DNA of 64,000 bases from Amanita rubescens (lineage: Eukaryota > Basidiomycota > Agaricomycetes > Agaricales > Amanitaceae), in the NCBI GenBank assembly GCA_015039365.1, contig WION01000111.1, positions 90,035 through 154,034 on the forward strand, written 5' to 3'. Both the position numbers and the translations under genes were made by a program. Below, one piece after another: positions 1 to 10,495 of the stretch (position 1 is the first letter of the stretch; each line of letters begins with the position of its first letter). The notes under the pieces were generated by a model. That model did no database searches and had not been told where the DNA came from. It worked only from the letters and a program-made list of their open reading frames with translations.

Positions 1-48
1 TGGATTTCAGGGCATGAGTATGAATCCCATACACAAGACGCAGGGGAC

Positions 49-854
49 TCACGCATAGCTGATCTCTGTTCGTGTCCATGGGTTCATGATGATGGTAAAG
101 GCACTAACAGTCTTATTCAATCGCTTCCATCGTTCCTTATTCGGAGGGGTGGAGTAAATCATGAATAGGCGGGTGCCCTGTGGAACGAGGTGGGATGGAA
201 TGCCCTCTTCGGATTCGTCGGAATCGACAACAGTCCAAACAAATTTGTGGAAGAAGGATGGGCGGAATTTATCTGGAGCTTTATAGACGCCTTCTTCTAC
301 AAACAGCAAACAAGACCCTTCCCGATACCAGATGACTGGCTTCCTTTCTGCAAGGCGTCGGCGCAGCACATAATACACCCAGACGCTCTTCCCTTTCCAC
401 ACAATGCATGCATTGGTACTAGTCTGATGAATCGGAAAGGGAACTCACCGATGCCAGGTTGCCCTGTGATGATAGCACCAGGTGCCACTCCCTCAGCCTT
501 TGAGATGCCATCGTTGATTGTCTCGAGATAATTGTATACCCGAATGTAATCAGCGCGGATCCAAATTTTTGAGCGTTCGAGACCCTTGATGCCGATATTG
601 AGGACATAGCAGCCTGGAATGACATCGGCGTCGACATCATCCGCATCAAAATTCATATCCATGTGATCTTCGGTCTCAAGCTCGTCTCCTACGGCAGGAA
701 TGGGCTGCTGGCTGTTTCTCCACTCCTGCTCCTCATGTAGCATACTGATTCCCCAAAACTTGGCATGCAGTTTAGCGAAAGGTTGATCGTCGTCGATTTT
801 TGGCCACTGCCCCAACGGTGCGAAGCGAACGACAGAGGTGAAGTTGGATTCCAT
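49..854 (-). CDS. crinkler/RHS-like P-loop NTPase domain protein, 3' end off window
   Basis: Reads from ATG at 854. A 56-bp intron (448-393, phase 1) interrupts the Walker A motif: exon 1 ends at GQPGIG and exon 2 resumes with KSVWVYY, restoring GQPGIGKS. The arrangement of an acidic leader, a W-I-R-A-D-Y segment, the Walker A, then an RRLAERKPVIWY strand and a VVDSDE segment is the one I know from crinkler/RHS-like proteins that are expanded in Agaricomycetes and other fungi. The apparent stop at 49 lies inside a good donor (GTGAGT at about 52), so the gene very probably continues past position 1. About 250 residues are visible. Crinkler-family proteins are thought to be nuclear effectors or conflict proteins; a function for this one is inference. 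Recognition of the P-loop is firm, the family name moderately so. Confidence 0.7.
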
Positions 855-1199
855 GTCGTACTCCTATGTCTATCTTGTGTCTATCAGTATTATAATTATA
901 TATTTTAAATTGGCCACGGATCCAGTCGTGGCTCGTGGGAAGGTTTCATGAACCAAATTCGTACTTTCGACGCTGTTTCCTCCGATCTTTGTGCGATAGA
1001 GCGCTCATGAAGGCGAAATGAAGGTGAAGGGTCAGTCGGGCGTGTCACAAGCGAGCGTGACATCCATGTTGATTCAATCATTGCCACGGTATCCTGCCGC
1101 GAACGCCAGCATAGAATTGCTCCTCAGATATCTCCTCCACCGAATTGTTGGGTTTCCGTGTAGGAGCCACGTGCCGCGAACTCTCTGCATACTGCCAAA

Positions 1200-2558
1200 A
1201 TGAGTTCCGAAATACCAACGGAAATTTTACACGACATCTTTCATCTTCTTTGCGATGAACCTATCGCTCTCCATGATTTAGATAACGAATGTCACTTTTA
1301 CGAATTCCCGTGGGCCGTTGGACAGGTTTGTAGGCACTGGAGAGGGGCATTTCTGTCCCACACGCGTTTGTGGACCTCTTTTGCCCTAAAGCCTGGCACT
1401 TTCAGAACCGCTCACTTTGTTGAAATGAACCGCCGCGCGACCTTATACCTTGAACGATCTGGACAGCAGCCTCTCACCATAGACGTGTCCATGCCATATT
1501 CGGGCACCCAAACATTTCCTAAAAAAGTTTGGGGAATGCTATTATCGTGCTTGAAGCGATGGAAAAAGGCGGATTTGAAGCTGGCAGGTGGAGCAAAGCT
1601 AGTCTTGGACGGACTCCTCAAATCCAGAGGGTACATGTCGAGCCTCGAGTCCCTCAGGATGTCCATACCCCATTCCCTAGCCCCGGAGCACTACTATAAC
1701 GCATTCCAAATCGCGCCACACCTAACTGAACTTGATCTATCCCACCCCGGATACGTGGCAACATGGCAGTTCCCATGGGCACAATTGACGAAGCTCAAAC
1801 TTGAACCATCCTGCGGAGAGTTCGACAAGGAGAGCAATAATCTGTGGGAAGTTCTATTCCAGTTAGAAAATATCGAAGAGTTACACATCATCACAACCTT
1901 CGGCCGCATACTAAGGCACCGTTCCCCACTTCCCATTATGCGCCTTCCTAACCTTCGGCTTCTCGAAATCTCCTTAGGCTTTGCCATGATCTTCTCCTGG
2001 TTCACTGCGCCTTTACTGGAACATCTTCACATACACGGGCGCTCTGATCCCCGCTACGACTGGGTACACGATGTTCAGCCCTACGAAAGAGAAATAACGT
2101 CTTTAATCCAACGTTCATCTTGTCACATTCGCCGATTGGTACTTGATGATTGTAGAACGAAGGAGATGCGCATAATAATGAAATCACTGGCCAGCGTCGA
2201 AGAGCTCTCTATTACTTACCCAAGGCGAACCCTCAATGTAATACAGGATATTACAGGACTTGAGGGCTGCATCTACGTGCCCAAAATGAAGGTGTTGCAG
2301 GTTCGGACGCGTAATATTCTTGGGAATCGTGTAGAGCAAACAGTGGCCGTAATTTCTCGCCTTTTGGAGGCTCGAGGGATGGGATTGTCCCTTCCGAGCC
2401 ACGACATTACGCCGCTCGAGAAGTTTGTGATCTGGTTGGTCTCAGTGCGACTCGGAAAGTTCCCCGATGAGGTCTTGGAAGTGATGCGCAGTTGGCCATC
2501 CTTTGCTCAAGTTTATATCAATGGCTCGGTGCTCGAGCGATTGACTCCATCCCTTTGA
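1200..2558 (+). CDS. F-box protein with leucine-rich C-terminus
   Basis: Single-exon gene of 452 residues. Residues about 3-55 form an F-box: the IPTEILHDIFHLLCDE start and the later VCRHWRGAFLSHTRLWTSF are the usual basidiomycete F-box-like signature, with an insertion between the helices. The rest contains repeated hydrophobic strands (LTELDLSHPG, LENIEELHI, LPNLRLLEI, APLLEHLHIHG) as in LRR folds. F-box proteins recruit substrates to SCF ubiquitin ligases via Skp1; these F-box/LRR proteins are hugely expanded in Agaricomycetes and rarely have known targets. The ATG is preceded by CAAA and the frame is open to a TGA at 2556. No intron is needed. Confidence 0.88.
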   Translation: MSSEIPTEILHDIFHLLCDEPIALHDLDNECHFYEFPWAVGQVCRHWRGAFLSHTRLWTSFALKPGTFRTAHFVEMNRRATLYLERSGQQPLTIDVSMPYSGTQTFPKKVWGMLLSCLKRWKKADLKLAGGAKLVLDGLLKSRGYMSSLESLRMSIPHSLAPEHYYNAFQIAPHLTELDLSHPGYVATWQFPWAQLTKLKLEPSCGEFDKESNNLWEVLFQLENIEELHIITTFGRILRHRSPLPIMRLPNLRLLEISLGFAMIFSWFTAPLLEHLHIHGRSDPRYDWVHDVQPYEREITSLIQRSSCHIRRLVLDDCRTKEMRIIMKSLASVEELSITYPRRTLNVIQDITGLEGCIYVPKMKVLQVRTRNILGNRVEQTVAVISRLLEARGMGLSLPSHDITPLEKFVIWLVSVRLGKFPDEVLEVMRSWPSFAQVYINGSVLERLTPSL

Positions 2559-3328
2559 TTGTCGTGCTATCCTGGGCTACTGCAAGAGTAGCGGATGCGA
2601 GAACTTGGCTGCTTGAACCTAGGGTACATTTAGTTTAGAACTTTTTGTACAAAAATTCCAATCTCAGAGTCACGAGGCGAAAGGAGGGAAATGGGCCTTT
2701 GTGAGAGTCGAATTATTTTCTTACGCCCACATTCGCGGCACAACCCGCAACGATGCTTCACGCAGCTTTCGAGATTGATAGCATCGTTGTCCAGTAACCA
2801 ATACATTGTCATCATCACATAGTAATGTCCTCAATGTAACCTGTTGTTGTCAAGAAGAAAATATGTTTAACCGTCATTATTTCCCTCAAGCTCTCCGACG
2901 TTCAGCTTCTTCGTCGGTTTTCCTTGCGAGCTGTCGTGAATGATTACATGGCACGTAGGAAAAACGTACCGATTTAGATGCTGCCTCGTCGTCCGCCGAG
3001 TTGTCTTCTTTGTCGAAACACAACACTTCAGTTGTTCATCATTCAAGTTGGTCTTGCCAGTACTTCGTAAATGGTTTACAGCTGGCACGCCCGTCGATGT
3101 GGCAGATTCCTTTTAAGCCGCACCACCAGCGACGAGCGATGTCCCCTCAATCAATCACCGAAATGCGTGTTGTTTTACTACTCATTGGAGTCACAAACAT
3201 CAATAGAAGCCTGTCATGCAGACCAAACACGAGTATCCCGACAGGAGGCCGTAGGTATTTGAAATTACAGGTTGGGGATACAGTGAACGTGAGGGAGGAG
3301 GAAGCGCGAGAGATGATACGACTGTTGC
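2559..3328. other. intergenic, no supported gene
   Basis: Several short open frames occur on both strands (for example 2867-3088 minus and 3001-3342 plus) but they overlap each other, lack family features and have no flanking splice signals that would extend them. I see no repeat or RNA gene here. Confidence 0.5.
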
Positions 3329-3733
3329 CTAGTCTTCTGTAATAAGAGAATACGATCGACGTCGAACGTCGAACATATATGGCAGAACATCATACACAGT
3401 CCACATGAAATCCGGTATGGCGATGGACGCAGAGCGACGAGAATCCAGCCTCGTGGACACGACGTCAACACGCGTTGAACATATCCGTGTACCTCCGCCG
3501 TCCCTTCGTTCTAATATAGGCCCACCAGTAACACTGAGGAAACCAAATGGGTCATCTGGGTCCATAGCAGTCCGCTGCACATTCACCATCGTAATTGGTA
3601 TCGCCCACGGTTCATCTTTGGTATATTCGTCACATGCACTTGCCATTACAAGTCTGGCTTGACTTATCTTGGCCGCAATGCTGCCGCATGAGATATGCCT
3701 ATTCTCATTGTTGATGCCACGGCTTAGATTCAT
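3329..3733 (-). CDS. hypothetical protein, 134 aa (uncertain)
   Basis: Open frame divergent from the exonuclease gene, with only 6 bp between the two start codons. The translation has a natural-looking composition, with segments such as DEPWAIPITMVNVQR and DPDDPFGFLSVTGG, but no domain I recognise. The opposite strand is also partly open (3405-3662), which weakens the case. Sharing a start region this tightly with an opposite gene would need a shared promoter or a later start (an internal Met lies at about residue 30). It may also be a fragment or spurious. Confidence 0.28.
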   Translation of the reverse strand: MNLSRGINNENRHISCGSIAAKISQARLVMASACDEYTKDEPWAIPITMVNVQRTAMDPDDPFGFLSVTGGPILERRDGGGTRICSTRVDVVSTRLDSRRSASIAIPDFMWTVYDVLPYMFDVRRRSYSLITED

Positions 3734-3739
3734 ACTACC

Positions 3740-4539
3740 ATGGTCCTAGTCAACACCATTGAGCTTTTGCACGATTGTCTCGCCGATATCTCCCCTATTC
3801 CTGTTCCGACTCTGGCGAATTACCTCGCAGTCGATATAGAGGGCGTAAATTTGTGCCGAACAGGGCGCATCTGCATCGTGCAGCTGCAGTCCAGTCTTAG
3901 TCAGGTTGTATGGTTAGTTGATGTGACGGTACTAGGCGCCCAGGCGTTTGACGAGGTCGACAAAGAAGGAAGGAGTTTGCGTTCTATTTTGCAGGGACCA
4001 GATATACAAAAGGTTTGTCCATGCCCGTTTCGCGTGTAGTCCCTAAAAAGTTCATTTTACAGTGGTTTTACGATGTGAGAAATGATTCTGATGCCTTGTA
4101 TAATTTATATGGCGTCAATCTCAACAACGTATACGACCTACAACTCCTCGAGTTGGCGAATCGGTTGTCCAGAGGCCAAAAACCGAGGTTTTTGAAAGGT
4201 CTCGGGAAGTCCACAGAGGAACACCTCGTCATTGATCGTGATTGGCGGGCCATCAAGGAGCAGGGCATCTCGTTGTTCGTTCCATCGATGGGAGGTCATT
4301 ATGAGATTTTTGAGGAGAGGCCATTGGACCCACGCCTAGTCGCATATTGTGAACAAGATGTCACGGTCCTATTCAAACTAGCGAAGGCGTTGAGGGGCAA
4401 AATGGGGGGGGTTGGGAAGAATTGGGAACTTCGCGTTTACAATGGGTCTATATCCCGCGTTGCGCTTGCTTGGGACCCGGGGTACAGAGGCGATGAGAGT
4501 GGGCCAACAAGTACCCTTGCAATTGCACCATCGTTATGA
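3740..4539 (+). CDS. 3'-5' exonuclease-like (DEDDy, RNase H fold) protein
   Basis: Two exons, 3740-4012 and 4063-4539, joined across a 50-bp intron (donor GTTTGT, acceptor TTACAG), give 249 residues. Residues about 27-45 carry the first catalytic motif, AVDIEGVNLCRTGRICIVQL (D-x-E). The intron junction restores a FYDVRNDSDAL motif, as in EXD1/Egalitarian-type exonuclease domains. Near residue 190 the sequence VAYCEQDV supplies the Y-x3-D motif of the DEDDy class. The family trims 3' ends of RNA or DNA, or binds RNA without activity (EXD1). All catalytic acidic residues appear present, so activity is plausible. The C-terminal 45 residues are low in recognisable features. Confidence 0.82.
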
Positions 4540-5334
4540 AACCGAATTTTCTCTGCACACGATTATTGGTACTCATCTGGGTTGTAATATGCAGTACTGT
4601 ATTATGTATTTTGATCCGCATGCTATGATGTTGGATTGTAGGATCTATTCCATTTCCAAGAGTTTCGAAGGGAGAGAATAACGATTACTTGTGCGGTGAG
4701 TCGGTCGACTTTGGCGCGAGTGATCGACGTAGTTGCAATAAATTTATGATTGGGTAATTCAACGGCCTTTTCCTCCCAAACTTGTCACGTCAACTATGTT
4801 GAAGCAACGCTTTCGGACTGTCAGGGTCCTGCGCGGACGCATGCATAGAAGCGTCGACCGAGGTTGCACAAAGTTTTGTGAGAGTCGAATTTACAATGAG
4901 TGGCTGGCATGCGGCAGTGATCAGACTCGCGGCATCACCAAAGTCCAATAATATGGTGCCACTCGAGAAATTACTAGTACTATAGTTGTGGATTGGCTTC
5001 GCTTCAATGAAAATGGAACCTTTGATATTCAGTTTGGCCATCCGACTCGAGCCTTATGATCTAGTGAACGCTGACTTCCAGCTTAGTCATGCACGCATTA
5101 CCTTGACCACGCCTTATCTTATGTTCAAACTTCAAAGTGAACCATAATAGCAATGTATGCCTTATGGTTACGAGGTCCACGCATCGGCGGCAAAACTGAG
5201 TTTGCCATCGTGCTCCTTTCGGCCAAGGTAAGTCAAATGTCGTGCAACTTATCTTAAACTAACTTGCAACATTTTAGCTATGCGTTCCCGGACGCGTACA
5301 AATACGTTCTTGACATCGTTTCCGCAGACGGTAT
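4540..5334. other. intergenic with weak coding-like fragments
   Basis: Contains an 83-residue minus-strand frame (4790-5041) of no recognised family. A plus-strand pair of fragments near 5155-5335 has a clean donor (AAG then GTAAGT at about 5229) and an acceptor (TTTTAG at about 5277), and the second fragment reads YAFPDAYKYVLDIVS in one frame. The exon frames do not join without a stop, so I treat this as a degraded or unrelated piece. Confidence 0.35.
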
Positions 5335-6230
5335 CTAATAATCAGGTCGGCCCGTTTTCATGAGAGCGGGGACCACGGTCATTGACAATTTGGAAAGGCC
5401 GTTTATTTTCCGCAACCCAACAAACTCGACACTGAAACATTCAAATTGAGGAGCCGGCCAAACGTTCAGAATGGATGGAAGGTCAGGACTCACCGTGCTT
5501 CTTGCCTTGTGTGCTGACGATGGCCGTAGATGACCTTGCCCTCGCCAACACGTTGAAACGCCGCCGTAATCATCAACGTCTTTGCATTTCACAAGGGCCT
5601 CGCTTGCAGTCTTAACGTCGCAAGTATCATCTGCCGCAGCAACAGCCTCTTCTCCTACAAAGATTGCTAGTTGACATGGCGTCCCCAGTGTTGAGGATGC
5701 GACGGACGAACGAGGTCCTGCGACGGCAACGACTACTAGCAGCGCATTCGAATACATGTCCTTTGCGTCCCTTGACGGTCGCAGTGGGTTTAAGAACAAC
5801 CGGTGCGTCCCAGTCCTTCGTTTTTTGTCATGCTGACAGAACTGGTGGTACAGAACATCAAACGTACCCAACTCGGCAATGTCGTCCTCTTCTAGGGAAA
5901 CTTTTTCGGTGTCGGCATTACTGTCCGAGTCTTCAACTTCAACAACTTTACGGCTAGTAATGGCAGTGGTATCCTCATCATCACTACTATCAGTATCTGC
6001 AGGGGTCCCATTATATGAAGCCTGTCCGGCCGTCGGGTTCATTTTGTTTTGGAAAAGGTAGTCTTAACCCTGTTTGTACCAAGGGGATCACCGTTGCTTG
6101 TAGCACACTCAGTAGGGCGACGCTTGCGTGGCCCGGCGATGATGTTATCATCCTGAGTAGCAATAAGCAAACTGGAGGGCATCTCGAGATCCAGAGGAGG
6201 CAGACGACGGAAGAATCTTTTTCCTTGCAT
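5335..6230 (-). pseudogene. hAT-family transposase fossil, BED zinc-finger N-terminus
   Basis: Minus strand, frames shifting several times. An acidic leader (VEDSDSNADTEK) is followed in one frame by KGHVFECAASSRC, then VRRILNTGDAMSTSNL, the hallmark of the BED zinc finger in basidiomycete hAT transposases (C-x4-5-C, then an R-x-Y/I-L-x-T-x-D-x-x-STSN segment). A later frame gives GKVIYGHRQHTRQEAR, the usual linker, and the fragment ends LMKTGRPDY, matching the start of the next conserved block. Several frame changes and stops separate these, and the catalytic DDE and dimerisation parts are absent, so the copy is dead and truncated. A basic RKRRPT segment at about 6140 probably belongs to the N-terminus. 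Confidence 0.72.
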
Positions 6231-6295
6231 GTGGCTTGCGACTACAACAACTGGTGGCCCCCCGGATGCAGGTTGTACGTTTGGGCTTACCCCAT

Positions 6296-6440
6296 GCGCT
6301 GCGCAAGCCCCCTCTGCACGGGTTTCACGGCCTGAGCGGGCATCCCCCTAGGAAAACCCGCCACAACCCGCGATGCTCCTACTACCCAACCACCCTACAT
6401 ACCCTTACCCGCTACCCGTGCGGGTTGAGCAAACCCGTGA
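6296..6440. mobile_element. hAT subterminal repeat region
   Basis: About seven copies of an ACCCGY/RCGGGT core in both orientations within 145 bp, including a 9-bp inverted pair (CACGGGTTT at 6317-6325 and AAACCCGTG at 6431-6439). It lies directly upstream of the transposase start of the hAT fossil, where hAT elements carry subterminal transposase-binding repeats. I could not fix the terminal inverted repeat or an 8-bp target duplication. Confidence 0.5.
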
Positions 6441-6633
6441 CAATGACTACTTAGATGTCACGGTAGACCCTCGTATCGGAACTGCTGACATGATTGTCGC
6501 GTTGATGCTCAGGAAGCAAGAACTTTCGGTGCTCCCGACCCAACCGAAACATTCCACGTCCACAGAATGAAATTCGAACCTGCCAACCGCACTATAGTAC
6601 TCAACCTCAAATGATCGCTTGCGGCCACTGTAA

Positions 6634-6876
6634 CTCATCACCGCCGCGATTCAAGCTATTGGTGGTGTCCACCGAAACTTCCCCTTCGTCACCCTCAACT
6701 CCGCTCTAGATTTCACTGGACCCCACATGTCCCAATCCGACTCTTTCCACGCCTTCTCTTCTGACCAGAACAAGACTATCACTGCCATGTCCACCGCTGA
6801 GGGCTTCGCTGGGACAATCATCGACCCAGAAGGCGTCATACTCTCAGAACCGATCACTCCCAGCCTCTGCCAATAA
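6634..6876 (+). pseudogene. coding-like fragment, unknown family
   Basis: An 80-codon open stretch between stops whose codon use and composition look protein-like (segments GGVHRNFPFVTLNSALDFTG and GFAGTIIDPEGVILSEPITP). A second coding-like frame follows at once (6872 onward, SCDVSVNIQGVFDTLPASS) with a frame change. No ATG in a good context at the start. It may be the debris of a gene broken by the neighbouring transposon. No family recognised. Confidence 0.3.
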
Positions 6877-7368
6877 TGTTCAACCGACTGTCTCCTGCGA
6901 CGTGTCCGTCAACATTCAGGGTGTATTCGACACACTACCAGCATCTTCAACGCTCAGCTCCTCGACTGCAGCAGAAAGGTACTCCAGAACACCGTCAAAG
7001 CGCCGTACATCAACCGCGGCTTAATCAGTCGCCGGACGTTCCTGTGTATCTTCTCTACTATACACAGGCATGAAAAAGGTTCATTAACATACGCCGGCGG
7101 GACTCGGGAGGCACGATTAGTGACCTTTTGTTCCGTACGAGGTTAATTTGTTGGATGCTTTCAAGACTTTTTACATTAACAAATATGTACGATCGTATTT
7201 TAGTTGTTGTCATTCTCAAGTGCAAATAAATTCCTATTATACCGAAGTCCCCAAAGTCCTCTGGCTAGAACCGGCCCCATGCACACACCGAAGTCCCAAA
7301 GTGGGGGCTGCCCACGCCCTAAGCGGAAAGTGGCCTATCCGACAAGAAGTGGCCAAAGCAGAAACCAA

Positions 7369-9694
7369 TCACATTTTCCCGATGAGAGTTAATGCAGGTC
7401 CATCAAGATATGGGATTAGCCGCCTTGCATGTGCCCAAGATGTCATCCCGGACAGCCTGTTTTGGGCAATTCGTTGGAGCTCGCAACGGGCTGCGTCACT
7501 TTGTGCTTCCTTACACAACTTTAAGAACGAAGCGGAAAGCTGGGCTGCGAGTGCAATCCCGTTTGACACATTTTCTCTCCTGGCAATGTCAAGAGACACG
7601 ATAGCGTCGTCAATGCGTCCTGCCGCAATTTGCGACATGCCCAATTCTAATCTAGTTTCGGCTCCTCCAAAAATGAAAGCGGCACCCCAGAAGATGGGCA
7701 CCGCTTTCTCTTGGAGAGCAATGGCTTCTGCAAAGCGGTGGGTAGACCAGTACCGTGTGGCAAGGAACTTCATGCAAAATGCGGAGTCGAGGTCCCGTCC
7801 TAGACGTTGATATATGTCTAATGCACGGTTCAGGATATTATAACAATGTTTGTGGTCTCCCAGTCTATGGAAAATAACTCCAATATGTTGAAGGCATTCG
7901 GCAGTGGCATGTTCGTCGCCCAACAGGGTAAATATTTCGGCTGCTTCACAAAGCAAGGCAAGACCATCCTGGACCTGACGCTGAGAAAGTAAAATGTGGG
8001 CCTCTTGCTGTTTGCACTGGGCTATCTGGAGTTGGTCGCCGAGTTCCATGAATATGATTGTGGCTTCGTTAAGATAGTGACGAACGTCACTGGGATCCTT
8101 GGAAACTTCCGCCATGGCAAGGAAGCACTGTGCCTCTCCCCGTTGATCTCCCAAATCACGAAACATCTCTGCGGCCCTTCTGATATTGTGAAGCCCCTCA
8201 AAACCACATCGAATTGTCCAAAGTCCAAGGTTGCGCTCACAGTGAGCAGCGCTGGCCATGTCGCCGAGTTCTGTGAACAATTCAATTGCTTCCTGGTATG
8301 GATTGCCCGACTCCATTCTGCCGACTACCCTGCCCATGTCACCCAGACTTTGAAGACAGCGCGCAAGCGGTCTCTTGGACTGGAGTCGACGCGCCAGGCT
8401 TACTGCATTCCTCATGATTGGCAAATGCGGTTTGGTGGAGCAGAGGAGAGCAGAGTAGTCAAGGGAAGCCTCTATAGCGCTTTCGCAACCACGATCCAGT
8501 GCATGGAGCAGCACCGATTCGATGTTGCTGCCAAATGTGGTCAAGTACTGAACGTTCTCAGTAAACTTGGCTTCTCCAGGTTGACAGACGCGCATCCTGG
8601 CTTGCTTGAAGACATAGGAGTATACGTCATGAATTGATTCGTCGTCGGGTGGGTGAAATTGGAAGAGGTAGGACCGGATCGGGGAATATAATTTCAGTAA
8701 ATGATCGTCCGGATCAAGCATTGGCAAGTCAGTCGCAGCTATGTTGTTGATTTCTGGGGCGATGCAAAGCAGCTCGGTGAGCGGCAAACCCCTTGGAAAC
8801 ATGGAGAGAATCCTGAGAAGCTTCCATTTATCTGGAGTTTTTTCCATGGTATTCTTCAAGGATGCTTCGACCGAAGAACGAAATTCGCGCATCTCGTTTG
8901 GGAACTTTTCAAGGAGCACAATCCCATCCCTTTCCCACTCATCCAACAGCTCCTCTGGCCTCATATCATGTTCGTTTCCTATGCATGCCAGAACCCCAAC
9001 CAACGTCGGGTTGAAGCTGACTTTTTGTAGAAGATTATCAACGTTTGTCGCAGACCCCTTGTTAAAGGAGAGGAAAATGGATCGAGCGGCATCGGGAGAG
9101 AGTGATCCGAGTTGAGAAACCCAGTCGACCACGCATGGGACCGTCGTACCGCGCATGGTTATCAATAGCGTCAACTGCGGGATATCACGTATAGCACGTA
9201 GAATTCCTTCAGCCCGATCTTGCAAATCGTAGTTATCCCAAATGCCCTCGAAGCCGTCCAAAACCACAAGTTGTGGAACAGTCACATAGGCAAGTGTGTC
9301 TACCACCGTTTGCTGCCACGTGTCGAGCACGAAACGCCGTCCAAGACAACGTCTTGCGAATTGAATGGGCAGTGGTGACTGTCGACCCAAACACTGGACG
9401 AACGTGTTGAGGAATGCTTCTAGTGACGAGAGCCCAGCACAAGGAACCCAGTAGGAGTGATCACCAAATCGGATCGCGGATAGATGGGTGGCTAACGACC
9501 TCTAGAGCGACAGACGTTTTCCCAATGAATGGAGGCCCGACCACGGCGAGCCCAGTAGTGCCGCTGAGAATCTTTCCAGCGAACTCGTTAATGCAGTCAT
9601 CCCTACCATATATAGTAGGGCGCGTCAGACAGGGCCCTACAGTGAACTCCGTGTTAATACAAACTGCAGTAATGACGACGAAGCTGACGAACAA
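7369..9694 (-). CDS. STAND NTPase with C-terminal TPR repeats (one apparent frameshift)
   Basis: The N-terminal segment (to about 9461) has a YGRDDCINEF entry motif and Walker A GPPFIGKT, as in fungal NB-ARC/NACHT-like STAND proteins. After a one-base frame change near 9470 the frame continues RFGDHSYWVPC, a Walker B-like QLVVLDGFEGIWD (about 9270) and an LLITMRGT sensor-like strand. A winged-helix-like region (LLRILSMFPRGLPLTELL) follows, then roughly eight 40-residue TPR units rich in A-x-x-x-F-x-x-L-G-D. Such proteins are fungal NLR analogues that oligomerise on ligand binding. The true start is unclear: the first visible codons follow a possible acceptor near 9665, so an upstream exon may exist. 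Removing one C at about 9470 restores the frame, so the gene may be intact. It is divergent from the NACHT gene at 10496. Confidence 0.78.
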
Positions 9695-10495
9695 TGTTGT
9701 ATTTTCTGTGGGAGAATAAACACCCTAGAGGAATCATGAGCAAAGTAAATCACAGGAATGCTGAGCACCGACCAAAATGTGGCCCAGGTATCCTAGAATC
9801 CCATCGCGATGGTACGGTGTTGTGTGTCGCTGGATCTAGCAAAGCAACTCAGAAACAATCTGGTAAGTATTCCCAGTACACTTACCAGGCTCATAGTATT
9901 GTCCAACGGTAAGTGTGAGTTGAGCTCGAGTTTTAGCACGAAGAACGGGGGGGTTGAGTCGATTGCAGGTCAACTGCAGTGATTCTAGCTTTCAACTAGT
10001 ATGACTGTAAGGCAGTGATCCACAGCCTTGAAGGAACAGAGACTTCGCCGGCTGCGGAGTGTGCATCAAGTATTCAATGGTCATCTCCGAGAGTGTGGAG
10101 GGCTGGCTGTGTGACTGTTGGGCGTATTGCCACAAGTGGATATAAAAGGAATTTTTTGTGCGTTGATTGGCTGAAAGAGCTGTGCTCGCTCATAGATTGT
10201 CGCACATTGCGAGGGTCATAGTTGCTATTCTACCTATTTATGTACGTAGTATGCAATACAAAAGGGAGTGGAAAAGTGATAAATAGGTGCCAGATTGGGC
10301 GTAATAGCGGCCACTTGAAACCGAAAGCAGTCGCTTCGCACGTCTAGGGCATGTACGTTAGGCGCGCGCATAGCCTTCCTCAGCCCGGCGATACATAACC
10401 TTGAAAGCATGTTCAGACCACCTGGGTGTCACTTATAAAACCGAGTCCTAAAGTCGCCCCCGAAACCCGGGAAGTTCCTACTAGGGTCAATATTC
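9695..10495. promoter_or_regulatory. shared intergenic region between the two STAND genes
   Basis: About 800 bp lie between the head-to-head STAND genes. No open frame of note. It probably carries both promoters, but I see no motif I can name. The stretch CACTTATAAAACC at about 10429-10442, some 60 bp upstream of the NACHT ATG, is a TATA-like candidate. Confidence 0.4.

Noticed and set aside
5155..5335. two-exon gene beginning MYALWLRGPRIGGKTEF
   Set aside because: Good splice signals, but the joined frame stops soon after the junction, and the coding-like second fragment is in another frame.
7148..7810. 220-codon plus-strand open frame
   Set aside because: Exact antisense shadow of the TPR repeats of the minus-strand STAND gene; no own family text.
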